DNA of 51,098 nt from Candidatus Stercoripulliclostridium merdipullorum. Its GTDB lineage: Bacteria; Bacillota; Clostridia; Christensenellales; DTU072. The stretch covers positions 1 through 51,098 of the forward strand of contig DVOH01000054.1 in NCBI GenBank assembly GCA_018713745.1. The letters are read 5' to 3'. Numbering within the stretch: the first letter of the stretch is position 1; every line of letters begins with the position of its first letter. The notes below the pieces were generated by a model that was given only the letters and a program-made list of their open reading frames with translations, did not search any database and had not been told where the DNA came from. Shown piece after piece: positions 27,831 to 35,858 of the stretch. Position numbers and translations under genes: made by a program.

Positions 27831-28517
27831 TCAGATTTCGTACAAGATTTCTTCTTGTGCGCTTCTGACGCCCGTCTTATCGCGGAAATACGGTTCGGGA
27901 TCGTACTCGGGGCTTTGATGCGTCGCAAGCACTCTGACGCCCGTTCGCCTGCGGATGGTCAGCGCGTCAACGACCGTCATATGGGAACCGCAAAAACCTT
28001 CGGGTTTGGAGCAGTCCGCAAGCACCAGATCGGCGCCCGACGCCGCATCGAACACCGCAGGGCAAAGCGCGGTATCGCCCGTATACAACAGCGTTTTGCC
28101 GCCTTCGACGCGTACGGCAAGATTGTTCACCGCGTGCCGCATTTGCAAAAACCGCAGCGTCACGTCTTTCAGCGTTACGGTTTCGCCGTCCCGTACGGTG
28201 ACGACTTCGAGATTGGGATGGTCCAGTAACACCGTCTCCCACGCCCCGCTTCCGGGCGGAGCAAAGACTTTGAGCGTGACGTTGTTCTGTTCCAACCAAT
28301 AGCACAGCGGTAAAAGATCGGATGTGTGGTCATAATGAAAATGCGTCAGCACCAGCGCGTCCAAACATTCGGGCGAACACGCCTTGAACAACCGTGCCAA
28401 AACACCCGTACCGATGTCGCAAAGAATCCGGGTATCGCCTTCTTCAACCAGATAACCGCTGCATGCGCCGCCCGATTTGGGGTAGGGACCGTATTTGCCG
28501 AGAACGGTAAGTTTCAT
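27831..28517 (-). CDS. MBL-fold metallo-hydrolase
   Basis: A 228-residue cytoplasmic metallo-beta-lactamase-fold hydrolase. The metal motif is THFHYDHTSD (His59, His61, Asp63, His64), with a further histidine in RHAVNN, aspartate in YTGDT and a late histidine in ATHQSPEY. The pattern resembles the RNase Z/YhfI-like or phosphodiesterase branch, but the RNase Z exosite arm is not evident; the substrate cannot be named. The start codon overlaps the stop of the upstream PI-PLC-like gene by four bases (ATGA), with GGAGAT as RBS, so both proteins come from one transcript and may act on related phosphodiester substrates. Confidence 0.88.
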   Translation of the reverse strand: MKLTVLGKYGPYPKSGGACSGYLVEEGDTRILCDIGTGVLARLFKACSPECLDALVLTHFHYDHTSDLLPLCYWLEQNNVTLKVFAPPGSGAWETVLLDHPNLEVVTVRDGETVTLKDVTLRFLQMRHAVNNLAVRVEGGKTLLYTGDTALCPAVFDAASGADLVLADCSKPEGFCGSHMTVVDALTIRRRTGVRVLATHQSPEYDPEPYFRDKTGVRSAQEEILYEI

Positions 28518-29410
28518 TGCAATATCTCCTTAAAAATCTCAACGGATTCTTCTTTTATGTTACCTTTCAGCAGATTCAGCCGCAGAATGGATTTGACTTT
28601 GTTTTCGTCGCGGGTCATAAAATCGCCGCTGACAACATTGACTTTGCCGAGATAATCGGGGTTTCGGGCAATCCCGTCGATCAGATCGCCGAAATGTCTG
28701 CGTCCCATCTCATCGAGTTTGGCGGGATTGACAAATCCGATCTCCGTGCCGAAGTTGGGTGTTTGCTGGGTCTGAAACCAAAACAATCCTTTGCCGTCAT
28801 AACGGTCGAACATCGTCAGGGCTTTTGTCGCAAACCGATGCGGCAGCGCCCCGTAAATCGCCTTGTCCCAGGCAAGCAAGGTCGGCACCGCCACGCTGTA
28901 ACGATATTCGGCATTGTAATTGACGATAAGATACCGCTTGCCGCTTTTGCGAATATCGCCGACGGTCAGATCGTCGATACTCCCGAAATCGGTCAACGCA
29001 TAACGCTCGGGCGCAAGATAACGCTCGATCAGTGCGTCGACTTTATGGGGATCGGCAGGAAAGCGCAAGGTAAACGGTCCGATTTTCTGATCGTAATAAT
29101 TGCGAAGATCGAGGATAAAAAAGTCGTCATACTGCTCAAGAAAGCGGCGAAAATCCTCAAAAATCTCCTTAAGCGGCACTCCTTTGGTGATCCCGTGACA
29201 GATCCGCAGTTCTCCTTTTCGCCCGGTATCGATCCGGATGCAGAAATGTCGGATCCCGCACATCAGTTGGGTAAAAATATCGTCGTCCTGACAACGGCCG
29301 AAGCGATGCATGGCGTATGCTCCCGCGTTATGCGCACCGGGCATAACCAGCTTCGGAACGGTCACGTCGTCCTTCACATAAGACATCCAATCGGAATACC
29401 GCATTGCCAC
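28514..29410 (-). CDS. Phosphatidylinositol-specific phospholipase C-like protein
   Basis: A 298-residue PI-PLC X-domain-type protein. The first catalytic-region motif is MPGAHNAGAY (usual form PGTHNS), followed by GIRHFCIRIDT and the second histidine in RICHGI, in the expected order and spacing. There is no signal peptide or membrane segment, so unlike the secreted Bacillus enzymes it would stay in the cytoplasm or leave by another route. Substrate is unknown; relatives cleave phosphatidylinositol or glycerophosphodiesters. The start is GTG at 29410 with AAGGA six bases upstream; an ATG two codons later is possible. It has its own promoter and is coupled to the MBL-fold gene. Confidence 0.78.
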   Translation of the reverse strand: MAMRYSDWMSYVKDDVTVPKLVMPGAHNAGAYAMHRFGRCQDDDIFTQLMCGIRHFCIRIDTGRKGELRICHGITKGVPLKEIFEDFRRFLEQYDDFFILDLRNYYDQKIGPFTLRFPADPHKVDALIERYLAPERYALTDFGSIDDLTVGDIRKSGKRYLIVNYNAEYRYSVAVPTLLAWDKAIYGALPHRFATKALTMFDRYDGKGLFWFQTQQTPNFGTEIGFVNPAKLDEMGRRHFGDLIDGIARNPDYLGKVNVVSGDFMTRDENKVKSILRLNLLKGNIKEESVEIFKEILQ

Positions 29411-29437
29411 CCTTCATCCTTCGTATTACTTTATGAA

Positions 29438-29455
29438 ATCCGCCCCCCTGCGGAT
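29438..29455 (-). promoter_or_regulatory. 5'-terminal hairpin of the PI-PLC-like transcript
   Basis: On the minus strand ATCCGC, loop AGGGGG, GCGGAT starts at the predicted first transcribed base (six bases after the -10 box). It is too T-poor to be a terminator and may protect the 5' end. Confidence 0.5.
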
Positions 29456-29461
29456 ACAATC

Positions 29462-29490
29462 AATATAACATATCTTTTATCACCCGTCAA
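29462..29490 (-). promoter_or_regulatory. Promoter of the PI-PLC-like / MBL-fold operon
   Basis: On the minus strand TTGACG and TATATT are separated by 17 bases, about 55 bases before the GTG start. Confidence 0.78.
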
Positions 29491-29532
29491 TATGCCCCGG
29501 ACGGGAGAGCCGCAACCCTTACCGCCGCGGTA

Positions 29533-30663
29533 TCACTCGTATTTGAGTTCGACATTGACATTCAGACGGGCTTTTGTCAGATAATCCCCTGCTTTTGCAG
29601 GAAAGCCTTTGGGATCGTCGGCGTAAAACCCTTCGTACAGTTCGAAGACATCGGCGCCCGCCTCTGCCGCACGGTTAAAAATTTGCAGGACGCTGTCGGC
29701 AATCGTCTGCTTCAATCGTTGATCTTCCGACGCACTCAGCGAACACGTCGCGACAGGACGCACCTCGCCTTCCGGCGAAATAATTTCTTTCAGAATAATC
29801 CGAAGCGATATGTCGAACGTTGCCGTCAGCGCGTCGGCATCGTACTCGCGTTTACAACCTCCTTTTGCGATATAAAGCTCGATCGCCTCCCCCGCATCGC
29901 CTTCGAGATACAACCCGCCGCGCTGAATCTCGGGCTCGGCATAATTCAGTCCTGCCGTTTCGGTGCGGTTTGCCGTAAACACATATTGTTCCTTAATCAG
30001 AATCGCCGTTTGGGACAAATCGAACACATAGGCGGGATCTTCTCCGCCGCCCCCTTGTCCGCCGCTCTCCATCGGCGGTTCGGCGGGTACCGGGCGCACG
30101 ACGGGCAAACGGTTTGCGCCGTTGAACGTACTGAAATCGGCACGGTATTCTTTGATCGTACGGTAAACGATATCCTGATACTGTCCGTCCGAAATCAACG
30201 GCTGCTGCATAAAAAACGCAGTGGTCTGCGCATAGGCTCCTTTGGCGGAAAGAACCTCCCGCGCACTGCTTTCGGAGGTGACAAGCAAAGCGTTTTCGGA
30301 CAAATACGCGTTGCGGGACAAATAGTCCAGCGTTTTCTGCGCGTATCCGTCAAGGACGGAAGGTCCCAGAATAACCAGATTGCAGTGCGACAACGTAACG
30401 AGCATCCCCGTCTGCTTGCTGATTTCGTTCAGCGCACCCGACAACGTGGGATATTCGACGCTGACGACACCCGACGACGTCGATTGATCCTGCCCCGACG
30501 ACGCCATCAGAATTTGAGCCGATACCATGTAGGCGTCCTCTTCGCGGTCCACCGCAAGCCCGATGACGATGGCACGATCGCTGATCGGGACGGACTCGAT
30601 GCCAAACAGCAATATCACCGCAAACGCAACGGCAAACACCGTCCATTTAACCCACCGTTTCAA
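29533..30663 (-). CDS. GerC-family spore germination protein without lipobox
   Basis: C subunit of a nutrient germination receptor in the spore inner membrane. About 376 residues; the region VPISDRAIVIGLAVDR followed by YMVSAQIL matches the start of Ger(x)C proteins, and the C-terminal domain (LYIAKGG...KARLNVNVE) fits the family. The usual GCWD lipobox after the hydrophobic N-terminus is replaced by FGIES, with no cysteine, so the protein should be held by its uncleaved N-terminal helix. The TTG at 30663 is chosen because AGGAGG lies eight bases upstream; a TTG at 30687 would include the RBS in the coding region. It overlaps the gerB end by 17 bases. Confidence 0.86.
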   Translation of the reverse strand: MKRWVKWTVFAVAFAVILLFGIESVPISDRAIVIGLAVDREEDAYMVSAQILMASSGQDQSTSSGVVSVEYPTLSGALNEISKQTGMLVTLSHCNLVILGPSVLDGYAQKTLDYLSRNAYLSENALLVTSESSAREVLSAKGAYAQTTAFFMQQPLISDGQYQDIVYRTIKEYRADFSTFNGANRLPVVRPVPAEPPMESGGQGGGGEDPAYVFDLSQTAILIKEQYVFTANRTETAGLNYAEPEIQRGGLYLEGDAGEAIELYIAKGGCKREYDADALTATFDISLRIILKEIISPEGEVRPVATCSLSASEDQRLKQTIADSVLQIFNRAAEAGADVFELYEGFYADDPKGFPAKAGDYLTKARLNVNVELKYE

Positions 30664-31741
30664 TCGTCCGCCCTCCTTTTTCCGCAACGGTGATTTTCAG
30701 CTTCAGCGTAATCAGGATAACCAAAAGCGAAAGAAAAGTTACCCCTATTACGATATAACTGACGACACTTGTTCCGAGCACATAAGCCTTCTCGACATTG
30801 TTGAACCACAGATACCCGACGATGCCGACGACCGTCAAAAAGACGATGATCCCCGCTTCGCGCCGAATCCCGGCGTTTTCGAAAATCATCCCCGAAGCAA
30901 ATATTTTGGACGCAAGCGTCACCGTTGCCATGCCGATCCACAGCGCGACGGCGGGCCAGTCGATACTGCCGATCTGCGTATTGACGACGTTAAACGCGGC
31001 AAGCCTTGCAAAGGCATTTTCGATCAATTCCGCCGAAGCCCCGTAGTTCATCACAAAAAAGAGATACACCGCCGTTACGCCGCCGAAGGCAAGCACGGCC
31101 GCAATCGGGACATAGTATTTTTTTGCACCCTCCGGCTTTTCGACGCGGCAGAACAACAGCGGCGTAAGGTTTGCCGTCCACATCAGATGCCCTCCCGACG
31201 TATCGAAGACGTCCCGCGTGCCGTCGCCCAGGACCGGCAGCAGGCGCATGGGTTCGATATGCACCTTCCCGAACAGCAAGCCGAGCACCAGAATCATCGG
31301 CAACAACCACGCGATCAGTTCGGTCACGCGCACGACCGCCGTCATTCCGCGCAGCGCGACGTATCCGATGACAACGAGAAATATGACGGCAACCGAAAGA
31401 TTGGTGATATTATAAAATAAATACGCCGTAATATAATTGATGGCTTCGGACAAATAAACGATGGTCTTTGCGCCGAACGCAAACAAAAGCGGCACCAACA
31501 CAATATTTGACAAAACCGCCCCCGCTTTTTCGCGGAACGCGGACAATCCGCCCGCGCGGTGAATGAGCAGGATCAAAGCGAGTTCGGCAAGTTCGATTGC
31601 AAGCAGCAACGCTACCGAAAGCCATGCGTCCCGTCCCGCGCCGCGCGCAAGATACCCCGGCAGCATAACGACCTTAAAGACGAACGGAACAAAGAAAACA
31701 TATAATGCCATTTGACGGCGATTGACGGAAGGAAGATTCAT
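30647..31741 (-). CDS. GerB-family spore germination permease
   Basis: B subunit of the germination receptor: a 364-residue integral membrane protein with about ten hydrophobic segments, of the amino acid-polyamine-organocation transporter fold that senses the germinant in GerAB proteins. The N-terminal QMALYVFFVPFVFKVVMLP and the mid-protein region with MRLLPVLGDG are typical of endospore germination permeases. It sits between gerA and gerC in the standard A-B-C order, with a four-base ATGA overlap upstream (gerA stop) and a 17-base overlap downstream, so the three subunits are co-translated. The germinant cannot be predicted from the sequence. Confidence 0.9.
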   Translation of the reverse strand: MNLPSVNRRQMALYVFFVPFVFKVVMLPGYLARGAGRDAWLSVALLLAIELAELALILLIHRAGGLSAFREKAGAVLSNIVLVPLLFAFGAKTIVYLSEAINYITAYLFYNITNLSVAVIFLVVIGYVALRGMTAVVRVTELIAWLLPMILVLGLLFGKVHIEPMRLLPVLGDGTRDVFDTSGGHLMWTANLTPLLFCRVEKPEGAKKYYVPIAAVLAFGGVTAVYLFFVMNYGASAELIENAFARLAAFNVVNTQIGSIDWPAVALWIGMATVTLASKIFASGMIFENAGIRREAGIIVFLTVVGIVGYLWFNNVEKAYVLGTSVVSYIVIGVTFLSLLVILITLKLKITVAEKGGRTIETVG

Positions 31742-33186
31742 TTTTGCCTCGTACGATTGCGAATCCCCAACGAAGCCGGTCGGGTTTTGAGATCGGGTTG
31801 CTCCAGTTTGATCATACTGTCTTTCAGATCGGACACGGTTAAAGGCGCAAACGGAGCGAGATAGGCGACGCCGAACACCTCGAGCGAAACAAGATAAGCC
31901 GCAAGCGCAACCGCACCGACAACGATGCCGAAGAGTCCCGACGTACCCGCAACAATCACCAGAAAGAGGCGAATGACCGAAAACGTGCCGACCTCATCGG
32001 GGATTGCGTAAAGTCCGATGCCGCTGAGCGCGGTGATCAGAACGGTCAGCGACGACAAAAGCCCCGCCTGCACGGCGGTATCGCCGAGGATAATCGCGCC
32101 CACGACCGAAATTGCCATCCCGACATACCGCGGCATCCGAACGCTTGCCTCGTTGAGGACGTCAAACAGCAACAGTGCGATCAACATTTCGAGGATGGGC
32201 GAAAACGGAATCCCTTTGATACTGTTCAGCACGGTAATCAGAAGTTTGAGGGGCAGGATCTGAAACTGATACGATTGCAGGGCAACGAACGCCGCAGGAA
32301 GAAAAACGGCAAAAAAGACGGCGATCAGGCGCATGATTCGCAGAACGGAGGCGCGCGTCGCGCGTTTGAAATAGTCTTGCGTATCCTGAAAGTCCTCGAG
32401 CAGCAAAAACGGCAACGTCAGCGCAATCGGCGACCCGTCCACCAGAATTGCGATACGCCCTTCGAGAAGCTTTGCCGCGACGATATCGGGTTTTTCCGCC
32501 GTTCCCGTCTGGCGGAACACCGAGTAACGCCGTCCTTCGAGTAGTTTGGCGACATAACTGCTGTCGATGATTCCGTCGACGTCGACGGCTGAAATTTTTG
32601 TTCTAACGGTTTTGACGAGCGTTTCGTCGGCGATGCCCTTGACATATCCGATCGCGATCGCCGTGTCGGTAAATCTTCCGATTTTGGCGGTTTCAAAGAC
32701 CAGCTTGCCCGAATGAAACCGTTTGCGAAGCAGAACCATATTGGTCTTGATATCTTCGACAAACCCTTCCCGCGGACCTTTGAGTACGGCGGACGTCGGC
32801 GGTTCCGCCACCGGACGGACGGGAAGCTTACGCAGCATCAATACAAAATACTTTTCACACCCCTCGATCAGCAACAGACATTCGCCCGAAGCAACGTCGA
32901 TCACGGTATCGGCAAGCGCCGTTTCGGGACGGAGCGTAACGCCGGTATACAAAAGATTGCGCACGCCTTCTTCGGTGCGCTCAAACGAGCCGCCGCTTCT
33001 GACGATCGGTTCGACCACAGAGCGTTCCAGCCCTTCCAAATTAAGCATTCCGTCAAAATAGACCGCGGCGACGCCCGCCCCGGGGATTTCGCGCACGACG
33101 AGATCGCCCGAATCGCACATCAGCCGACGGATGGATTTGACGTCCTTGACCAGATTGACCATAGCCCGATTGTTGCCAAACCGCAC
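31738..33186 (-). CDS. GerA-family spore germination protein
   Basis: A subunit of the germination receptor, about 482 residues. The soluble N-terminal half (DVKSIRRLMCDSGDLVVRE onward) includes the conserved FETAKIGRFTDTAIAIGYVKGIAD region and a segment with EGRIAILVDGSPIALTLPFLLLEDFQ, hallmarks of GerAA. The C-terminal half has about five membrane helices (AFFAVFLPAAFVALQ, PILEMLIALLLFDVLNEA). GTG at 33186 is preferred because GAGG lies nine bases upstream; TTG at 33201 and ATG at about 33162 are alternatives. It heads gerA-gerB-gerC, diverging from the lipid kinase gene. No clear sigma-G promoter could be read in the 95-base gap. Confidence 0.9.
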   Translation of the reverse strand: MRFGNNRAMVNLVKDVKSIRRLMCDSGDLVVREIPGAGVAAVYFDGMLNLEGLERSVVEPIVRSGGSFERTEEGVRNLLYTGVTLRPETALADTVIDVASGECLLLIEGCEKYFVLMLRKLPVRPVAEPPTSAVLKGPREGFVEDIKTNMVLLRKRFHSGKLVFETAKIGRFTDTAIAIGYVKGIADETLVKTVRTKISAVDVDGIIDSSYVAKLLEGRRYSVFRQTGTAEKPDIVAAKLLEGRIAILVDGSPIALTLPFLLLEDFQDTQDYFKRATRASVLRIMRLIAVFFAVFLPAAFVALQSYQFQILPLKLLITVLNSIKGIPFSPILEMLIALLLFDVLNEASVRMPRYVGMAISVVGAIILGDTAVQAGLLSSLTVLITALSGIGLYAIPDEVGTFSVIRLFLVIVAGTSGLFGIVVGAVALAAYLVSLEVFGVAYLAPFAPLTVSDLKDSMIKLEQPDLKTRPASLGIRNRTRQK

Positions 33187-33209
33187 CGATCTATACCTCA
33201 AAAAAAGTC

Positions 33210-33238
33210 TTTACATTTTGTTAAAAATTGATTAAAAT
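33210..33238 (+). promoter_or_regulatory. Promoter of the lipid kinase gene
   Basis: TTTACA and TAAAAT have a 17-base spacer in the very AT-rich gap between the divergent gerA and lipid kinase genes. Confidence 0.65.
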
Positions 33239-33280
33239 ACAATCATCTTAATTTGCGATTCGGCAATTACGGGAGGAATT

Positions 33281-34147
33281 ATGTACGACATTATCTTCAA
33301 CCCTGTTTCGGCAAAAGGCAAAAGCCGCGCCGCCCTCAACGTCGTCGAAGGGGTTTTGCACTCGAAATCGATCCCTTACACCGTGCACGAAACACAATAT
33401 CAAGGACACGCCAAAGAGCTCGCCGCCGCGCTGTCGGCGCAACCCGTCAATCTGATCGTCATGGGCGGCGACGGAACGTTCAGCGAAGTTCTCAACGGAA
33501 TCGAAAATTTCCAAAACGTCGTTTTGGGTCTTATTCCTTGCGGAACGGGTAACGATTTTGTCCGTGCGACGACAATTCCGTCCGACGTGCAAGGAGCCCT
33601 CGACATCATTTTGCGCGGGGACAAGGGATATGTCGACTTTATCCAGCTGGGCGACCGCCGCGCCTTGAATTGCGCCGGCGCAGGCATGGACGTCGACACG
33701 CTCGTCCGTTACGAAACCATCAAATTTTTCAAAGGGAAGCTCCGCTACTACGCCGCGCTGATCGACGTCCTGCTCCACACCAAATTTCACAAATTGCGCC
33801 TGACCGTCGACGGCGTCACGCAGGAAAAATCGGTTTTTCTGATCACTGCCGCCAACGGCACCTGCATCGGCGGAGGCATGCCCATCTCCCCCAATTCCGA
33901 TCCCTTTGACGGAAAATTCGATATCGTCGTCGTCAACGAAATCAAAAAACGCAAGATTCTTCCCCTGCTGATCAAGTTTCTCAACGGCGGCAAGCACATC
34001 AACGCGCCCTGCACCGAGGTCTACCGCACCGACCGCGCCGTGATCGAAATTCTGGACGACGGCAAAACCGAAGTGGACGGCGAAGTTTTTGACGGAAAAG
34101 TTCTGGACTGCCGCATCGTAACGGATACCTTGACGATTTTCCGCTGA
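33281..34147 (+). CDS. Diacylglycerol kinase-family lipid kinase
   Basis: A 288-residue cytoplasmic lipid kinase of the DagK/YegS fold. The N-terminal FNPVSAKGKSR, the nucleotide-binding MGGDGTFSEV (GGDGT at 62-66) and IPCGTGNDFVR are the family signatures. A GGMPISPNSDPFDGKFD region closes the second domain with the expected metal-site pattern. It likely recycles diacylglycerol to phosphatidic acid, for example diacylglycerol released from phospholipid head-group transfer reactions, but sphingoid or undecaprenol-type substrates cannot be excluded. GGGAGG precedes the ATG at four bases. It is a single gene ending at a strong shared terminator. Confidence 0.9.
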   Translation: MYDIIFNPVSAKGKSRAALNVVEGVLHSKSIPYTVHETQYQGHAKELAAALSAQPVNLIVMGGDGTFSEVLNGIENFQNVVLGLIPCGTGNDFVRATTIPSDVQGALDIILRGDKGYVDFIQLGDRRALNCAGAGMDVDTLVRYETIKFFKGKLRYYAALIDVLLHTKFHKLRLTVDGVTQEKSVFLITAANGTCIGGGMPISPNSDPFDGKFDIVVVNEIKKRKILPLLIKFLNGGKHINAPCTEVYRTDRAVIEILDDGKTEVDGEVFDGKVLDCRIVTDTLTIFR

Positions 34148-34167
34148 TCGAGGCGTTTCCCGACAAC

Positions 34168-34195
34168 AAAAAAGCGACCGATCGGTCGCTTTTTT
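34168..34195. terminator. Bidirectional terminator between the lipid kinase gene and lgt
   Basis: AAAAAAGCGACCG faces CGGTCGCTTTTTT in a long near-perfect stem; U-tracts follow on both strands, so it serves the convergent lipid kinase and lgt genes. Confidence 0.9.
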
Positions 34196-34212
34196 CTTTT
34201 TTTCGGGCTTGG

Positions 34213-35064
34213 TTATTTTTGTTTGTCCTTCTTTTCGGCTCGTTTTGCCTTCCATTCGGCGTACGATTCTTTCAGCGATTTTTCGGGCGTTTCGACGATC
34301 GGATGCTCGGCAAGATAGGCTTTTCTTCTCGCAACGATGGGACGCATCGTAAAAATCAGCACGATTCCCAGTACGACCATGACAAGTCCCCAGAATTGGG
34401 AGGGGCTCATCCCCGGTACAAAACCTCCGCGATCGTCGTCGCGGATATATTCGATCAAAAAGCGGAAGATCCCGTATCCGATCAAATAAACGGGCATATT
34501 GTAAGCAAACTTCTTTTTGAGGAACAGGAAAGCGCAGATCCCGAACAAAACAAACAGAAAGATCGCTTCAAACAGCTGGGTGGGATAGACCTTTTGGGTC
34601 ATACCGACAAACTGAATGCCGAAAATCGAGTCGGTGGGCTTGCCGTAGCAGCAACCCGCGAAAAAGCATCCGACCCTGCCGAAGGCGTGGGCGACCAGAA
34701 TACTGCAGGGCAAAATGCTGATAACGTCGATCAAACGGGACTGATACTTTTTGCGGAAAATAAAATAGATGATCAAAAAGCATACCGCGCCCCCGATCAG
34801 ACCGCCGATAAACGTCAGACCGCCGTTGAATTGAAATCCTTGAGAGGGATCTTCGATATAATCGTAAATGCTCTGAAACAGCGACGCCGACAAAAACCCG
34901 ACGACGATCGACACGATGGCGTTAAGGGTAACAAAATCGTTAAAGCGGCTTTCGACGTGATTGCGTTTGCTGAACGTCCACAACACGACAAAACAAACCG
35001 CGATGCCGATCCCGATCATCAGCCCGTACAGGTTGATAAATCCGAGAATTTTATAGGGATACAT
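34213..35064 (-). CDS. lgt: Prolipoprotein diacylglyceryl transferase
   Basis: Moves diacylglycerol from phosphatidylglycerol to the lipobox cysteine of exported lipoproteins. It has 283 residues with about seven membrane helices. The family core reads HAFGRVGCFFAGCCYG (His126, Arg130), a variant common in Firmicutes, and GFLSASLF and GGLTFIGGLIGG match the periplasmic and substrate-groove regions. The C-terminus carries a charged 45-residue tail (KSLKESYAEWKAKRAEKK) that is longer than usual. AAAAGGAG precedes the ATG. A likely client in the window is the ABC transporter binding protein (lipobox LVAC), while the GerC homologue here lacks a lipobox. Confidence 0.94.
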   Translation of the reverse strand: MYPYKILGFINLYGLMIGIGIAVCFVVLWTFSKRNHVESRFNDFVTLNAIVSIVVGFLSASLFQSIYDYIEDPSQGFQFNGGLTFIGGLIGGAVCFLIIYFIFRKKYQSRLIDVISILPCSILVAHAFGRVGCFFAGCCYGKPTDSIFGIQFVGMTQKVYPTQLFEAIFLFVLFGICAFLFLKKKFAYNMPVYLIGYGIFRFLIEYIRDDDRGGFVPGMSPSQFWGLVMVVLGIVLIFTMRPIVARRKAYLAEHPIVETPEKSLKESYAEWKAKRAEKKDKQK

Positions 35065-35078
35065 AGATTCTCCTTTTC

Positions 35079-35109
35079 AAGCGGAAGTTTCCGCTTTAAT
35101 TATATTATA
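35079..35109 (-). promoter_or_regulatory. lgt -10 box and 5'-terminal hairpin
   Basis: On the minus strand TATAAT (35109-35104) is followed after seven bases by the inverted repeat AAGCGGA-AACT-TCCGCTT, which would start at or next to the first transcribed base. No convincing -35 box was found at the right distance; a T9 run lies there instead. Confidence 0.55.
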
Positions 35110-35165
35110 CGAAATATAAAAAAAAAGCAAGCCGTTGCCTTCGGTGAAACCATTGTAAATCGTGC

Positions 35166-35194
35166 TTGCACCCGGGCAAAAAGCGTGATATAAT
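35166..35194 (+). promoter_or_regulatory. Promoter of the GNAT acetyltransferase gene
   Basis: TTGCAC and TATAAT are separated by 17 bases, about 65 bases before the TTG start codon. Confidence 0.8.
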
Positions 35195-35260
35195 AAGTTT
35201 TAGTGCGCTACGACCGATTGCGACGCGCATCCCGAAATTTCTGAAAGGACGGAATTTGTC

Positions 35261-35701
35261 TTGATCCGCTACGCCACCCCCGACGACCGGGAATTTTACA
35301 TCGAACAAATGGAGCAATTTTACGCTTCGCCCTACGTTTTGCATCCCATTCCGCACGACGCCGTGGTACGCAACTTCGACGAAGCCATGCGTCCCGACGC
35401 GTTTTTGGAGATTTTTATCCTCGAGTACGAAGGCAAACGCGTGGGCTTTGCCAACGTAACCAAGTCCTATTCGACCGAAGTCGGAGGCAAAGTGATTCAA
35501 CTCGAAGACATTTATATGATGCCCGGTTACCGCAACAAAGGGCTGGGACGGGAGTACCTCAAATATCTCGAACAACGCTTCGGCGGTCTCGTCAAGCGCC
35601 TCCGCCTCGAAGTCGAACCCTCCAACACCGTAGCGATTTCGCTGTACGAAAAGCTCGGTTATACCGAACTCAATTACCGTCAGATGATCAAAGATCTCTG
35701 A
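35261..35701 (+). CDS. GNAT-family N-acetyltransferase
   Basis: A 146-residue acetyltransferase of the GNAT fold. The acetyl-CoA loop is MMPGYRNKGLGREYL (R-x-x-G-x-G type), preceded by the beta-4 strand LEDIYM and followed by LRLEVEPSNTVAISLYEKLGY, the typical C-terminal strand-helix unit. It probably acetylates a small molecule or protein N-terminus; the sequence does not say which. Translation appears to start at TTG (35261) because ORF and homology begin there and AAAGGA lies 11 bases upstream; no ATG exists near the N-terminus. It is monocistronic, with its own promoter and terminator. Confidence 0.87.
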   Translation: MIRYATPDDREFYIEQMEQFYASPYVLHPIPHDAVVRNFDEAMRPDAFLEIFILEYEGKRVGFANVTKSYSTEVGGKVIQLEDIYMMPGYRNKGLGREYLKYLEQRFGGLVKRLRLEVEPSNTVAISLYEKLGYTELNYRQMIKDL

Positions 35702-35726
35702 GTCCCGGATTGTTTTCCGAACAGCG

Positions 35727-35749
35727 GCGGAGCGACGCTCCGCTTTTTT
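35727..35749 (+). terminator. Terminator of the GNAT gene
   Basis: GCGGAGC, loop GAC, GCTCCGC is followed by T6, about 25 bases after the stop codon. Confidence 0.88.
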
Positions 35750-35785
35750 CTTGCAAAAAATTTTTTACGACCTGCCCCAAAACGC

Positions 35786-35814
35786 TTTACTTCTTTAGCG
35801 AACTAAAGTATAAT
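35786..35814 (+). promoter_or_regulatory. Promoter of the amino-acid ABC transporter operon
   Basis: TTTACT and TATAAT have a 17-base spacer, 44 bases before the ATG of the binding-protein gene. The spacer is almost filled by a 16-base palindrome. Confidence 0.82.
35793..35808 (+). promoter_or_regulatory. TrpR-operator-like palindrome in the promoter spacer
   Basis: CTTTAG-CGAA-CTAAAG is a perfect six-base inverted repeat with a four-base centre between -35 and -10. Its right half AACTA and the TAG-N4-CTA core match the E. coli trp operator core CTAG-TTAA-CTAG. A TrpR-family gene is the last cistron of the operon. Confidence 0.55.
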
Positions 35815-35858
35815 GAAACCGTTCCGTCAGGGATAAATCAATTCAGGAGAGTTTTACT

